This document shows, piece after piece, positions 9,024-19,360 of a stretch of DNA of 64,000 bases (position 1 is its first letter; every line of letters starts with the position of its first letter). The notes under the pieces were generated by a model that was given only the letters and a program-made list of their open reading frames with translations, was not told where the DNA came from and did no database searches. This stretch comes from CAWBAT01 sp963810905 (GTDB lineage Bacteria > Acidobacteriota > Terriglobia > Versatilivoradales > Versatilivoraceae): the NCBI GenBank assembly GCA_963810905.1, contig CAWEPG010000001.1, positions 310,001 to 374,000 on the forward strand, given 5' to 3'. The position numbers were made by a program, and so were the translations under genes.

Positions 9024-10499
9024 TCAAGCCAGCAGCTGCTTGACGACATTCCCGTGGATATCCGTCAGTCGGAAGTCGCGCCCTTGGAAACGATAGGTTA
9101 ATTTGGTATGGTCTAGTCCCATCAAGTAAAGAATCGTGGCATGCAAGTCGTGCACATGTACGGGATCTTCGACGATGTTGTAACCAAACTCATCCGTCTG
9201 ACCCAGCGTGATGCCTGGCTTGATTCCTCCTCCGGCCAGCCAGATACTGAACGCTCTGGCGTGATGGTCTCGCCCAAGAAACTTCGAGCCATCCCGTTCC
9301 TCGTTCATGGGGGTTCGGCCAAACTCGCCACCCCAGATCACCAAAGTGCTTTCCAGCAAACCGCGCTGCTTGAGATCGCGAACCAGCGCTGCTGCCGCCT
9401 GATCGGTTTGCCGACACAGCTGCTGAAGCCCCGTGACAATATCCTTGTTTTGAATCTCACCGTGATGGTCCCATCCCCGGTGATAAAGCTGGACAAAACG
9501 AACTCCGCGTTCGACGAGCCGCCTGGCCAGCAGACAATTATTTGCAAAGGTGGCCTTCCCCGGCTCCGTCCCGTACATGTCATGGATGGCTCTAGGCTCC
9601 TTGGAAATTTCCATGAGCTCTGGCACACTCGACTGCATGCGATAAGATAGCTCGTAAGAGGCAATTCGGGCTTGAATCGCCGGATCTCCAGCCTCTTCGA
9701 ATTCTTGATGATTCAGTTTTCGGAGCGTGTCCAAAGAGCGACGGCGGTCCTCCGGGCTCATCCCCTCAGGATTCGAAAGAAACAAGACAGGGTCTCCTTT
9801 TGACCGAAACTCGACTCCTTGATATGTGGCAGGCAGGAAGCCGCTCCCCCAGCAGGTCTTGCCTCCGTCCGGATTATTTTCACCGGAAAGGAGCACCACA
9901 AAACCGGGGAGGTCACTGTTCTGGCTGCCAATGCCGTAGGTAAGCCAAGCGCCCAAGCTCGGTCGGCCAGGGACTTGGGTTCCGGTATTCAGGAAAATCT
10001 GGGCCGGCGCGTGATTGAAATGATCGGTATACATCGACTTGACCACAGCGATGTCATCGACGATAGTCGTAAGCTGAGGCATGAGGTTGGAAACTTCTGC
10101 CCCGGATTGCCCATAGCGTTGAAACGAGTGGGGCGACCCCAACAGCTTGGGACTTCCCTTGATGAATGCGAAGCGTTCTCCTTTGACAAACTCATCCGGG
10201 ATTTTCTGTCCATTTAACTCATTGAGCTTTGGCTTGTAATCCAGGAGATCCAGTTGCGAGGGCGCCCCGGCCATAAACAAGTAAATGATGTTCTTGGCTT
10301 TCGGAGCAAACTGTGGCGGCTTAGGGGAAAGCGGATTGACCGGTAAGACAGACTGCCCAGTTGATTCAGCCAGGAGGCCAGCATTGGAGAGGGAAGACAG
10401 GGCCATACCTCCGATGCCGAAACCTGTATTCAGAAAAAAATGTCGCCGTGTGATTTTCTGAAGACTTGTATTTGTTCCGCTCTTCAATCTCAACTCCAA
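9024..10499 (-). CDS. DUF1501 family protein with Tat-like signal
   Basis: A 491-residue exported protein of the sulfatase-like DUF1501 family, common beside PSCyt/DUF1549/DUF1553 proteins in Planctomycetes and Acidobacteria. The N-terminus has a twin-arginine-type signal (ITRRHFF, then a Gly/Ala/Leu-rich stretch). Family hallmarks include YLFMAGAPSQLDLLDYKP, WGGEFGRTP and GRDHHARAFSIWLAGGG. It is 52 bases downstream of the PSCyt gene on the same strand, so the two form a typical operon pair. The biochemical activity of the family is not established; a periplasmic hydrolase acting with the partner c-type cytochrome is the usual guess. Confidence 0.9.
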   Translation of the reverse strand: MELRLKSGTNTSLQKITRRHFFLNTGFGIGGMALSSLSNAGLLAESTGQSVLPVNPLSPKPPQFAPKAKNIIYLFMAGAPSQLDLLDYKPKLNELNGQKIPDEFVKGERFAFIKGSPKLLGSPHSFQRYGQSGAEVSNLMPQLTTIVDDIAVVKSMYTDHFNHAPAQIFLNTGTQVPGRPSLGAWLTYGIGSQNSDLPGFVVLLSGENNPDGGKTCWGSGFLPATYQGVEFRSKGDPVLFLSNPEGMSPEDRRRSLDTLRKLNHQEFEEAGDPAIQARIASYELSYRMQSSVPELMEISKEPRAIHDMYGTEPGKATFANNCLLARRLVERGVRFVQLYHRGWDHHGEIQNKDIVTGLQQLCRQTDQAAAALVRDLKQRGLLESTLVIWGGEFGRTPMNEERDGSKFLGRDHHARAFSIWLAGGGIKPGITLGQTDEFGYNIVEDPVHVHDLHATILYLMGLDHTKLTYRFQGRDFRLTDIHGNVVKQLLA

Positions 10500-10551
10500 T
10501 CGGTTCAGTTTGAAAGCTAGTTCGAATCCACCTTCACATATTTCTGATGAT

Positions 10552-13500
10552 TCAGTCTTTAGTTAACGTCTGATCCATATTGAATAGTACATTTGAAATG
10601 ATAGTCAGGGCAGCTAACTTCGAGAGCTCCGCACTGGGCATATTTTCAAGCTTTGTCCCCGTGACCTGACTGGCGGCTAGAAGATCGTGGCTGTAGCGAT
10701 CCAATTCCCGCTGGTAGAGTGCCATGAGGGTATCCAAGGCGAGCGGATCCGGTTTGCGAGCCGTGCACAATTGGTAGCCATAGCGAATACGCGATTGAGT
10801 ATCGGATCCTCCATCTTTGATCAATCGTCGCGCCATGGCTTGGGCTGCTTCAAAGAAGGCCGGGTCGTTCAAGGAGGTAAGGGCCTGTAGAGGCGTGCTC
10901 GTCCGGATACGACGGGCTGTACAAAATTCGCGGCTGGTTGCGTCATAGGAGATGAAACTTGGGTAGGGGACTGTCCGACGCCAGAAAGTATAAATCCCCC
11001 GTCGATAGCGGTTTTCTCCTTCGTCGTTCACCCATTTGTCTGGATTGTAGGGTAGAGACCAGATCCCTTCCGGTTGGTAGGGAAATACGCTGGGCCCCCC
11101 CATCGTGTTACTAAGTAAGCCGCTTGCAGCCAGGGCCGTGTCTCGAATCATTTCAGCCTCTAATCGAAATCGCGGTCCTCGGGCTAGCAGCTTGTTATAC
11201 GGATCCCTCTCGAGCAATTCCGGCGAAATCTGTGAAGACTGTCGATAGGTTGCCGAAGTCACAATAACTCGTAGGATTGCCTTAAAGCTCCAACCCTGAC
11301 GCACAAACTCGCTGGCCAGCCAATCGAGCAATTCCGGATGGGATGGCCTATCGCCTTTGTTCCCAAAATCCTCCGTGGTCTCAACAATGCCCCGACCAAA
11401 GATCTGCTCCCACAAACGGTTGACGGTGACACGCGCTACGAGCGGGTTCTCTTCATCCACGAGCCAGCGGGCGAGTGCTAAACGATTTGGTAAGATGTTC
11501 CCAGCTAACGGATGAAGGGATGCCGGGACTCCAGCCTCAACTCTTTCTCCCTTGCTTAAATAGGCCCCTTTGATCCGCAAGAACGTTGCGGGGCTCTCTG
11601 GGGACGATTTTTCCTGCATGACGAGCGCCGTGATGGGCTGGATTTCCTGCAGGGTCTTCTTCAATTGGGCCAGACGTTCTCTCTCCGCTTGCAGTAGAGG
11701 GGAGATGGATCGGTAATAAGTTTCCAGTCGCTTCTTTTCTGGCGGTTTGCGATTTTCCCGAGTGATGGCGAGAATTTCGCGTATTTCATTGGGAAGAGGT
11801 TGCACGGCCGGAGCTCCAGGGATTGTCGAAGCCGAAAGACGAAAGCGGCCGATGGCTGCGAAATCGGAAGGGTACTGGTGCTCCAAAGAAATGATGAGTG
11901 AAGCGCCCGCGGGGATTTCCAGCGGGGAGGCAGTTTGGATCACGGCGTGATGTGCTTTTCCTGTTTGTGGCGCAATGGACCAGCCCGTTTCGGGATTATC
12001 ATCGAGTACTCCAGAAACTGCGAACCCAGGTTGTGAGAAATCGGCCTGAGGATTAATGAGAGTAATCGGAGTGTTGGGCTTCCCTTTTTCTGCCATTTCT
12101 GCTTTAAAAGATGTCAGCACAAAATTCCCGTCTCTGTGAAGGCCGGGCCCCAGTGCCGGGAGGGAAGAGTCAGGGAGAACCTCCAGCTGAAAGGCCGTGA
12201 TTCCGCTGAGCGAAGTTGGGATAACCAAAGTGTAGTTCACTCTCTCCGACCAGGTAGCCACAAGCAGGGACTTATTTTCTGCCGGCCAAAAATAGGCACT
12301 CCCACTAAAAGTGAACTGGGAGGGCTCGAGGATATGCCAGGCAGCTTGTTTCGGCGATTCTTGTTTCTCCCAGAGTTCCAGGGCGGTGTCCAATTCATGG
12401 TTCTGGGAGTTCAGCTTTTCTTCTGCACGAGAGATCTCTTCAGTCAATGCCTTGCGGCGAGCCGTATTCTCCGCATCCGGCAAGTCCAGGATCGGCTCTA
12501 CAAGTTTCACATGGCTAGTCCCGACTCCATCCAGGCGGTATTCGGAATTTTCAAAAAATGCGAAAATGCGGTAGTAATCCTTCTGGGTGAAAGGGTCATA
12601 TTTGTGATTATGACATTGGGCGCAGCCCAATGTGGTTCCCAGCCAAACCGTCCCTGTTGTATTGACGCGATCCACAATCTGCATCCAGCGAGCTTCTTCC
12701 TTATCAACACCATCTTCCTCGTTGGTCATGGTATTGCGATGAAACCCCGTCGCGATCTTCTGTTCGGGACTAGCCTCTGGCAATAAGTCGCCGGCTAACT
12801 GCTCAATCGTGAATTCGGTGAATGGCATGTCTTCGTTTAAGGCATGGATGACCCAATCTCGATAGGGCCACATGGTTCTTCGTGCATCTTTTTCATATCC
12901 ATTGGTATCGGCATAACGCGCCAGGTCGAGCCACGGTCGTGCCCAGCGCTCACCATAATGAGGAGAGGCCAGCAATCGATCCACAACTTTACTGTAGGCG
13001 TCATTGCTGGAGTCCGCCAGAAACGCTTCAATCTCCCGGATCGTGGGAGGGAGACCAGTGATGTCGAGCGTGACGCGGCGGAGCAGCACCTCTTTGACTG
13101 CTTCTGGAGAAGGGCGCAATCCCTCCTTTTCAAGCCTTTCCAGGACAAAACTGTCAATGGGATTGCGTACCCAGGAGGGACTTTTCACACTTGGCGGATC
13201 TGGTCTCACCGGTTTTCGGTAGGCCCAATGGGTTGAGATTTTGGCATCCGCTACCGAAGCTTCCTCTGGCCACGGAGCTCCTTGATCGATCCAGTCACGG
13301 ATAAGCTGGATCTGCTCGTCCTTCAACGGCTCTGAGTCGAGCGGCATACGAGCTTTGTCATCTAGCCCCTGGATCCGCTGGACCAAAAGGCTATCCATAC
13401 TCTTGCCGGGAACAATCGCTTTTCCGGAAAGCCCCCCTTGGGTCGCAAGTTGCCTGGAGTCCAATCGGAGTTGCCCCATCTGAACAGCCGGTCCATGACA

Positions 13501-13674
13501 GCGGATACAGTGAGCATTGAGAATGGGTTGAACCTGTTTCACGAAATCAATAGTCCTGGATGAAGTATCTAAAGAGTTCGCAAAGCTGGTAAAATTTTCA
13601 CGGTAAATCGAAAACCAGCCAGCAAATGAGGTCAGGACAAGAAATAGGAGTGTTCGAATCATTGTCCGTTGCAC
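10552..13674 (-). CDS. PSCyt1/DUF1549/DUF1553 planctomycete-type cytochrome protein
   Basis: A large exported protein of 1040 residues. Order: signal peptide (TLLFLVLTSFAGW), a class I-like heme c site C56-x2-C59-H60 (CIRCHG), the DUF1549 region with the YGERWARPWLDLARYADTNG block, a second CxxCH (CAQCHNH, about residue 350), a beta-rich middle, then DUF1553 in the last third (VNRLWEQIFGRGIVETTEDF and an FCTARRIRTSTPLQALTSLND block). Two heme c attachment sites suggest a periplasmic redox role. It is the upstream partner of the DUF1501 gene. The family substrate is unknown. Confidence 0.92.
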   Translation of the reverse strand: MQRTMIRTLLFLVLTSFAGWFSIYRENFTSFANSLDTSSRTIDFVKQVQPILNAHCIRCHGPAVQMGQLRLDSRQLATQGGLSGKAIVPGKSMDSLLVQRIQGLDDKARMPLDSEPLKDEQIQLIRDWIDQGAPWPEEASVADAKISTHWAYRKPVRPDPPSVKSPSWVRNPIDSFVLERLEKEGLRPSPEAVKEVLLRRVTLDITGLPPTIREIEAFLADSSNDAYSKVVDRLLASPHYGERWARPWLDLARYADTNGYEKDARRTMWPYRDWVIHALNEDMPFTEFTIEQLAGDLLPEASPEQKIATGFHRNTMTNEEDGVDKEEARWMQIVDRVNTTGTVWLGTTLGCAQCHNHKYDPFTQKDYYRIFAFFENSEYRLDGVGTSHVKLVEPILDLPDAENTARRKALTEEISRAEEKLNSQNHELDTALELWEKQESPKQAAWHILEPSQFTFSGSAYFWPAENKSLLVATWSERVNYTLVIPTSLSGITAFQLEVLPDSSLPALGPGLHRDGNFVLTSFKAEMAEKGKPNTPITLINPQADFSQPGFAVSGVLDDNPETGWSIAPQTGKAHHAVIQTASPLEIPAGASLIISLEHQYPSDFAAIGRFRLSASTIPGAPAVQPLPNEIREILAITRENRKPPEKKRLETYYRSISPLLQAERERLAQLKKTLQEIQPITALVMQEKSSPESPATFLRIKGAYLSKGERVEAGVPASLHPLAGNILPNRLALARWLVDEENPLVARVTVNRLWEQIFGRGIVETTEDFGNKGDRPSHPELLDWLASEFVRQGWSFKAILRVIVTSATYRQSSQISPELLERDPYNKLLARGPRFRLEAEMIRDTALAASGLLSNTMGGPSVFPYQPEGIWSLPYNPDKWVNDEGENRYRRGIYTFWRRTVPYPSFISYDATSREFCTARRIRTSTPLQALTSLNDPAFFEAAQAMARRLIKDGGSDTQSRIRYGYQLCTARKPDPLALDTLMALYQRELDRYSHDLLAASQVTGTKLENMPSAELSKLAALTIISNVLFNMDQTLTKD

Positions 13675-13837
13675 AGGGCTAATGCCTTCTGAATGATCGT
13701 CGCGATACTGGAAAAGCTAGACTTCATCTAATCAAAGCTCTTGCCGCGCACCCCCATTATGATCCAAACTCACGGGAATTGCCATGGTGGGAACATGCTG
13801 GAAACAATCAACTAAGTGAACAAGGAGGATTGCAGTT

Positions 13838-14797
13838 ATGAATCTGGTCGTATTGGACGGCTATGCCTTAAACCCGGGTGATTTGTCCTGGGAAGCCTTG
13901 GAGAAAATCGTCAACGTCAAGGTTTACGATAGAACTCCGTCGGATTTGGTTGTGGAACGAAGTCAAGGAGCAGATCTAATCTTGACCAATAAGACTCCCT
14001 TAACCGCGGCGTCAATTGGAAAACTCACATTGCTTCGTTATGTAGGGGTCATGGCGACGGGGTACAATATTGTGGACGTGCAGGCTGCCAAGGAAAGGAA
14101 AATTCTGGTTACCAATATTCCTACCTATGGAACCGCTTCGGTCGCGCAGTTTGCTTTCGCCCTGTTGCTGGAGTTATGTCACAACGTCAGACTTCATAGT
14201 GATGCGGTCCGATCAGGGGAATGGTCACGAAGTGCGGACTGGTGTTTTTGGCTCTCTCCTCTAAAAGAATTGGCAGGCAAAGTGATGGGCATCGTAGGAT
14301 TCGGACGAATTGGCAGGCAAGTCGCAAAGATTGCCGATGCCTTTGGAATGGATATTCTAGCCTTTGATAGTTTCCATGGAGAACCACCGGCTCTGAATCA
14401 CTTTTCTTGGGCTTCCCTGGAAGAGCTGCTGGGGAAAGCCGATGTCGTCACCCTCCATTGTCCCTTGTTCCCGGACACTGAAGGAATGATCAACACAGAA
14501 CGCCTCAGGCTGATGAAACCGACAGCCTTTTTGATTAATTCTTCTCGAGGTCCTCTGGTGAAAGATCAGGATCTGGCAAATGCCTTAAATGCTGGAGTGA
14601 TAGCCGGAGCCGGCCTTGATGTCCTATCCATTGAGCCGCCACGAGAGAATAATCCCCTTCTGTCTGCGAAGAACTGTTTGATCACACCGCATATCGCTTG
14701 GGCGACTCTAGAGGCCCGTTCACGTCTCATGGATGTGGCGGTATCCAATGTTGCTGCGTTTCTGCAAGGAAAACCGCAGAATGTGGTGAATCTATAA
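13838..14797 (+). CDS. D-2-hydroxyacid dehydrogenase, hydroxypyruvate/glycerate type
   Basis: NAD(P)-dependent reduction of a 2-keto acid. The Rossmann motif GIVGFGRIGRQ starts near residue 152 and the catalytic triad is in place: R237 (SSRGPLV), E266 (IEPPRENNPL) and H285 (TPHIAWAT). Length is 319 residues. The sequence flavour (DVQAAKERKILVTNIPTYGT, then ARSRLMDVAVSNVAAFLQG) is that of glycerate/hydroxypyruvate reductases rather than lactate dehydrogenases, though the substrate cannot be fixed from sequence. Start ATG 13838 has AAGGAGG 8-9 bases before it. It is divergent from the PSCyt gene and stands alone. Confidence 0.9.
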   Translation: MNLVVLDGYALNPGDLSWEALEKIVNVKVYDRTPSDLVVERSQGADLILTNKTPLTAASIGKLTLLRYVGVMATGYNIVDVQAAKERKILVTNIPTYGTASVAQFAFALLLELCHNVRLHSDAVRSGEWSRSADWCFWLSPLKELAGKVMGIVGFGRIGRQVAKIADAFGMDILAFDSFHGEPPALNHFSWASLEELLGKADVVTLHCPLFPDTEGMINTERLRLMKPTAFLINSSRGPLVKDQDLANALNAGVIAGAGLDVLSIEPPRENNPLLSAKNCLITPHIAWATLEARSRLMDVAVSNVAAFLQGKPQNVVNL

Positions 14798-14899
14798 ACA
14801 AGTTTGTTTTGCCTTATGTGGCAACCTGATTCGCGCGCATGTTTTGATAAGTTTTACTTCATCAAGAAAGAGCAATTTTGATTTAGGGTGCCGATGAGC

Positions 14900-15148
14900 T
14901 CAAGGTTTGTTTCGGGAGAATTTCGCTCTTTCAAGGCACCACGCGATCATCTGCTCGGTGGAAGATAATTGACGGGGAGAGAAGTCATCAGCTGCTGCCC
15001 GAAGGTACGGAGTGAGCTCACGAACCCAGTATCGCAAATAGCCTGCTTGCTTAAGTTCTTTGAGTCTTGAAGAATAATCTTCAAAAATGGCGTGGCCCTG
15101 CAAAGAGCACCTTTCTTTCAGGGTTTTGTCAGCGAGCGCAGCAAACAA
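14900..15148 (-). CDS. Small ORF of unknown function, possibly coupled to the upstream peptide gene
   Basis: A frame of up to 82 residues that opens only at TTG codons: 15148, or more plausibly a later TTG near 15105 with AAAGG upstream, giving about 67 residues (LQGHAIFEDYSSR onward). Composition is that of an ordinary soluble helical protein. It overlaps the end of the 15118-15237 peptide gene in another frame, as coupled genes do. I recognise no family, and it could be a remnant. Confidence 0.3.
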   Translation of the reverse strand: MFAALADKTLKERCSLQGHAIFEDYSSRLKELKQAGYLRYWVRELTPYLRAAADDFSPRQLSSTEQMIAWCLERAKFSRNKP

Positions 15149-15237
15149 TCAACCAGTCGGCGGCTGAGCCAAAGGCTAAGTTTGAAAGAAACAATTATGG
15201 CAATCACCATTCCAAATAATTCATAGATTGTCTGCAT
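15118..15237 (-). CDS. Possible 39-residue membrane peptide
   Basis: ATG 15237 opens a short frame reading MQTIYELFGMVIAIIVSF, then an Arg-rich amphipathic tail ending LTKP. One strong hydrophobic helix followed by positive charges is the usual shape of small single-span inner-membrane proteins. GGGGGC/AGGAGC lies just before the ATG. It is too short for confident calling; the plausible start and hydrophobic helix are the only support. Confidence 0.3.
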   Translation of the reverse strand: MQTIYELFGMVIAIIVSFKLSLWLSRRLVDCLLRSLTKP

Positions 15238-15412
15238 GCTCCTGCCCCCATTGTCAGTGCAGCATGCAAGCCAGCATCCAGAATAGGGGAGGGATAACGT
15301 CTTGAATGTAAACAGAATTTAAAATGGAAAGAAAACACAATGTGAATAAATTACCATTAGAGTGTAAGAGTTCCTTGACGTCTTTCCCGACGAAGATTTG
15401 GGTGAAATAGAC

Positions 15413-15541
15413 TCATGCTTTGGCTTGGACTACAACTCCAATTTCAGTTTCGTTGTCCTCGTTGTTAAGAATGTTTTGGAGATGTTCCCGACTGTGCGCC
15501 CAGTCCTCGATGCATATTTGGAAGAATATGACCAGTTCGTC
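15413..15541 (-). pseudogene. Coding-like C-terminal fragment, family unknown
   Basis: An open stretch of about 42 codons with no start codon, preceded by a stop in frame, reads like the end of a real acidic protein (for example IEDWAHSREHLQNILNN). Nothing else of it is visible upstream. The rest of the 15240-16015 gap shows no recognisable gene, RNA or repeat. Confidence 0.2.
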
Positions 15542-16015
15542 TTAAGGATGTTCTCTCCTCCATAATAATCTGAGAAGGAGGCTTTCTTCAGGAGAACTCG
15601 CGGCTCAGGGGTGTCTCACGACCATGAGAAAGATCGTTCCAGAATACCATAGCCCTGCCCTGCCATCTGGCTGCTTCTTGGAGTCTTCAGTTTACCCTTA
15701 GTTCGCGCAACCCTCTTGTCGCGAATTTTTTCGACCTCACGCAGGGTGGCATCTCATTGGTTCATGAGGTTCTAACAGTAAAGCCCTCATGGGGAGATAA
15801 TATAGTCCAAGCAACTCTCCAATTCTCCAATAACTTGCGGCTCGATAGCCATACTTAACCTATAAGTTTAAACCTTAATTATCAATTTATTAGATGCACT
15901 AATCTCTAGTATTGCTCCCTATTTTCTTGGTGTGATCTCAATCCGAAGCAATTGCAATCAAAGACAAACTGAAAAAATCGAGATGCGGATGGGAAGAAAC
16001 AGTAGAAGCAAAAAT

Positions 16016-19000
16016 TCAATGAATAGGTTGAGCGTTGAAAAACCCACTCGTATTGTCTTTCGTGCTGTACACACGCGACACGGCTATGACGGGCATGTTG
16101 TCGAGGCACTGGATCTCGACAGGACCGAAGGTCGAAGTGGAACCAATAAATTGAAGGAGGTTAATGGTTACAAAGTAGCCTTGTGCGGAAATAGTCAATG
16201 TCCGAGTCCCGACGATTGAGCCATTTGCCGTTTGATCTCCCTGGCGGGCGATTAACTTCACACTGACTGGCTGATTATTAGGATTGACGATGGCTAACGT
16301 CGATTGGAAGTTCTGATTTGCTGAAGACTGAACCAACAAATGAAGACTCCCTTGAGCCACACTGTTTTCAATGCTGGGGTCATTTGTGAGATTATCGATT
16401 TGGGTCGCGAAGGCTTTGATTGGAACGTTGGACGTGATCTTGAGATATCCGTGCTTTTGAGTCGTAACGGAATCACTCGAACCGTTTACCAGAAAGCGAA
16501 TCGCGTTGTTGATTTGCACCAGCCCCAGCGGGGGAACTTGAATCGGTGAGGAAGTCGAGCCCATCGGGCTGCCATCTTGGCCTATCAGGGTCACGTTAAT
16601 ATTAGCTGTCTCGGAGCCCAGGTTATTTAGTCCGAGATTCGTGCGAAATGCATCCGTGTCTATCACAAATGGGAGGATTTCATTTGTGGAACCTGAATTT
16701 GTGGGCAACGAAGGAAAGAATCCGCTGGTTCCTTTGTTTAATCCAGAAACCTGGGAGACGGTCGCAAGAGCTGCTCCGTTATTTGAGCGGATCTCCACAG
16801 GGCCGAAGCCATCCGAGATCGAAAGAGATTCCAGGATATTGCTATAGCTGAAGAATCCATTGGAGGCTAGACTAATGTTTTCGAGAGGAATCCCCTGGGG
16901 TTTCCGGTATCACGATTAAGCGATGTAATCGTCACGTTCGTGAGATTCCGGAGAGAGATTGACAACGGAGAGATTCGATCGGAAAGGCCCGGTATTAGCC
17001 GAAGATTGCAGGATCAATTGACTTGCGCCGGTGCGTATTCCATCCAAAATACTTGGGTCGTCCGTAATGTTTTCAATAACCGACAAGAACCCTTCAATCT
17101 GTTGATCGGATTCAAGGACCAGTGATCCTTCTCGTCCAGTGACAGAAGAGGCTCCCTCCAGTTCCCTCAAAACGCTGTTCTTCTGAACATAACCGTTGGC
17201 TTGGATCGTGAACGCCTGCGATTGATTCAACAATAAACCGTTGCTGTCCAATTGCAGAATCCGAACGTTTGCAGGTACTGAGTTCGGATTATTAATTCCC
17301 AGGTTCGATCGGTAGGTGAGGTTATCAACGGCTATTGGAATACGGAGGGCGCTGGAAGAAATCGAAGGAGGACTTAACGACAGGTATGTGAAAGCATTGG
17401 AATCGACCGCAGGTGCTGCATCTGGGTTGATCACTGAAACCGAAACAGTGCCAGCCGCACCGGCTGGGGTCGTGGCTGTGATTATGGAAGAACTAACGCG
17501 AACGACATGGGTCGCCGGTGTAGAACCCACTTTTACACTCACGCCCTCTTCAAAATCAAATCCAGTCACATAGAGGGTAGTATTGCCTAATGTCGACCCG
17601 GAGGCAGGGGAAATATTGGTGATGGTCGGATTCAGTGGAATCGTATTGATCGTGGTGTCGGCCCTGCCATTGCCATCCGTCGCTACAGAAAAGAAATCTT
17701 GCCAGCGGCGACGGATCCGGGAGATTTTGTCGATGTCTGCTTGGGGAGGTGTCGTGCCTTGGCGGACAAGAAGAATGAAGGCTTGTCGGAAAACTTTTGG
17801 AGCGAGGTTAACGTCAGGGACACGCGGCCCTTCGGCTGCAATAATATCACCAATGGTAAAATTCTTTCGAGTCCCACGAAATGTCACGCCGATGGCCGGG
17901 GGACTAGAAGGGGTGCGGGAAGTGCCAGAAACATCGCTTACATAAAACATGGGTCCAACACTGGCCGGGTCCAGAAATCCCATGATGTATTGATCCAATT
18001 TGCTATATCGATCCGTTGCCGCAGTCGTTGTAAAACTCCCGTCACCATTGTCTTGAATCTGGTTCCCCTCCATGACGGACGCCTCAGAATTAAAGAAGAA
18101 ACTCCAATGGGCATTGTCCCGCCCCAGCAGGTCCGTTACTCGTTCAGTACCGAGATGAACATAGGCCAACCAGCGGTGGCCGGATTCCTGTCCGAGCACA
18201 TTCACCGTTGAGTTAGTCCCCAGAAAGACTGTGTCGGGGTCTTCTGGGAATGCAGCCAATTGATTCATGGCGAGAAAGCTCTGCAGGTTTCCGGAACTGC
18301 CGAACTGGCTGCTTGCATCTATGTTTCCCACCCCAATGCCTTGAATCTCGTTCTTGACATTTTGTTCGAATGCAAATGCGTTGTTACCGAGTTCCCAAGG
18401 AAAGTTGGTGAATAATACCATTTGGTCAAACGTGTCGGGATGAGTCTTGTAGAAGGCTTTGCTAACTGCAGTAAGATCCAAATCCGTTTGCAGAGAAAAC
18501 CGCTCGGCAGTTGGGCCGGAGATCACTACTCCTTCCTGGGTACTGATGTCAATGATGTTGACCGGTTGCAAATCACTTCCGGGAGAGAAGCCCGTGACTC
18601 CCTTCGATCCGGAGACTTGGCCAAAAATGCTCTCAATGCTCCCATCCGGAAACAAGTTCAGTTGAAACGTATTTTCCAGGAAGGTTCCCCACTCACGAAT
18701 CCCATTCCAGGTTATCATCAGCCGATCGGGAAGCTGATTAACAAAAACCCCGCCTTGACCGACGGAAGGATCCAAGTCCGCAAGGAAAGGAGCGATTCGT
18801 GGCGGCCCGCTGTTTAAGCGTGTGAGATCCCGTTCTGTTGATTCAGCATCACCTTGGATGAAAGTGGCATTCCCGTCTGAATTGATAAAGATACTACTGT
18901 AACTTTTTCCAAAGTACGGGAAATGGAAGGATCCGGTGAAAACGAACTCTGAGGTATCGTCATCCTTCAGCGCCAGCTTGTTCCCGAAGTTTTGATCGAG

Positions 19001-19360
19001 TTCGGCTGACCGGATGGAAAGACGATAGCTACCAGCCGCGGCCAAAGGTGTGAACCTTATGGCTTTCCCTTTCAGGTCGAAGAAATTAAACGGAGTTACA
19101 ATCGTCCCGTCATCTTCAATGATGGCGATATTATCGATATCTTCAGTCGCCCCGCTAACTGGAGCAAAAGCCATCCGGCTGGATTGTGCGGCTCTTAAAA
19201 GGCGTAAGTCCCGGTATTTGCGCAGATCGTTTTCGAGACGGCCTGGGTAAGTCCCACAAAAGGGATGCCCGGTTTTTTGTAGTGATTGGTGGGATCGAGC
19301 CTGAAGGGGGGAATCGATTACAGGCCAGAGCAGGCAAAACAGCAGCAATCGACGAATCAT
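16016..19360 (-). pseudogene. Large secreted metalloprotease-like/TIG-domain protein, broken by two compensating frameshifts
   Basis: About 1115 residues if read through. Order: signal peptide (LLLFCLLWPVIDSPLQA), a NIDO-like beta domain (FPYFGKSYSSIFINSDGNATF), a long region with QESGHRWLAYV that resembles the HExxH zinc site of acidobacterial secreted proteins but has Q for the first H, an IPT/TIG domain (TITNISPASGSTLGNTTLYV), then two homologous C-terminal beta domains. The upstream frame ends at 16916. Shifting frame near 16940 and back near 16895 restores continuity and yields FGPVEI and TSGFF exactly where the second C-terminal domain has them, so both parts are one gene. It overlaps the M48 gene by four bases (ATGA), implying an operon. 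Whether the indels are biological or sequence error is open. Confidence 0.8.
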
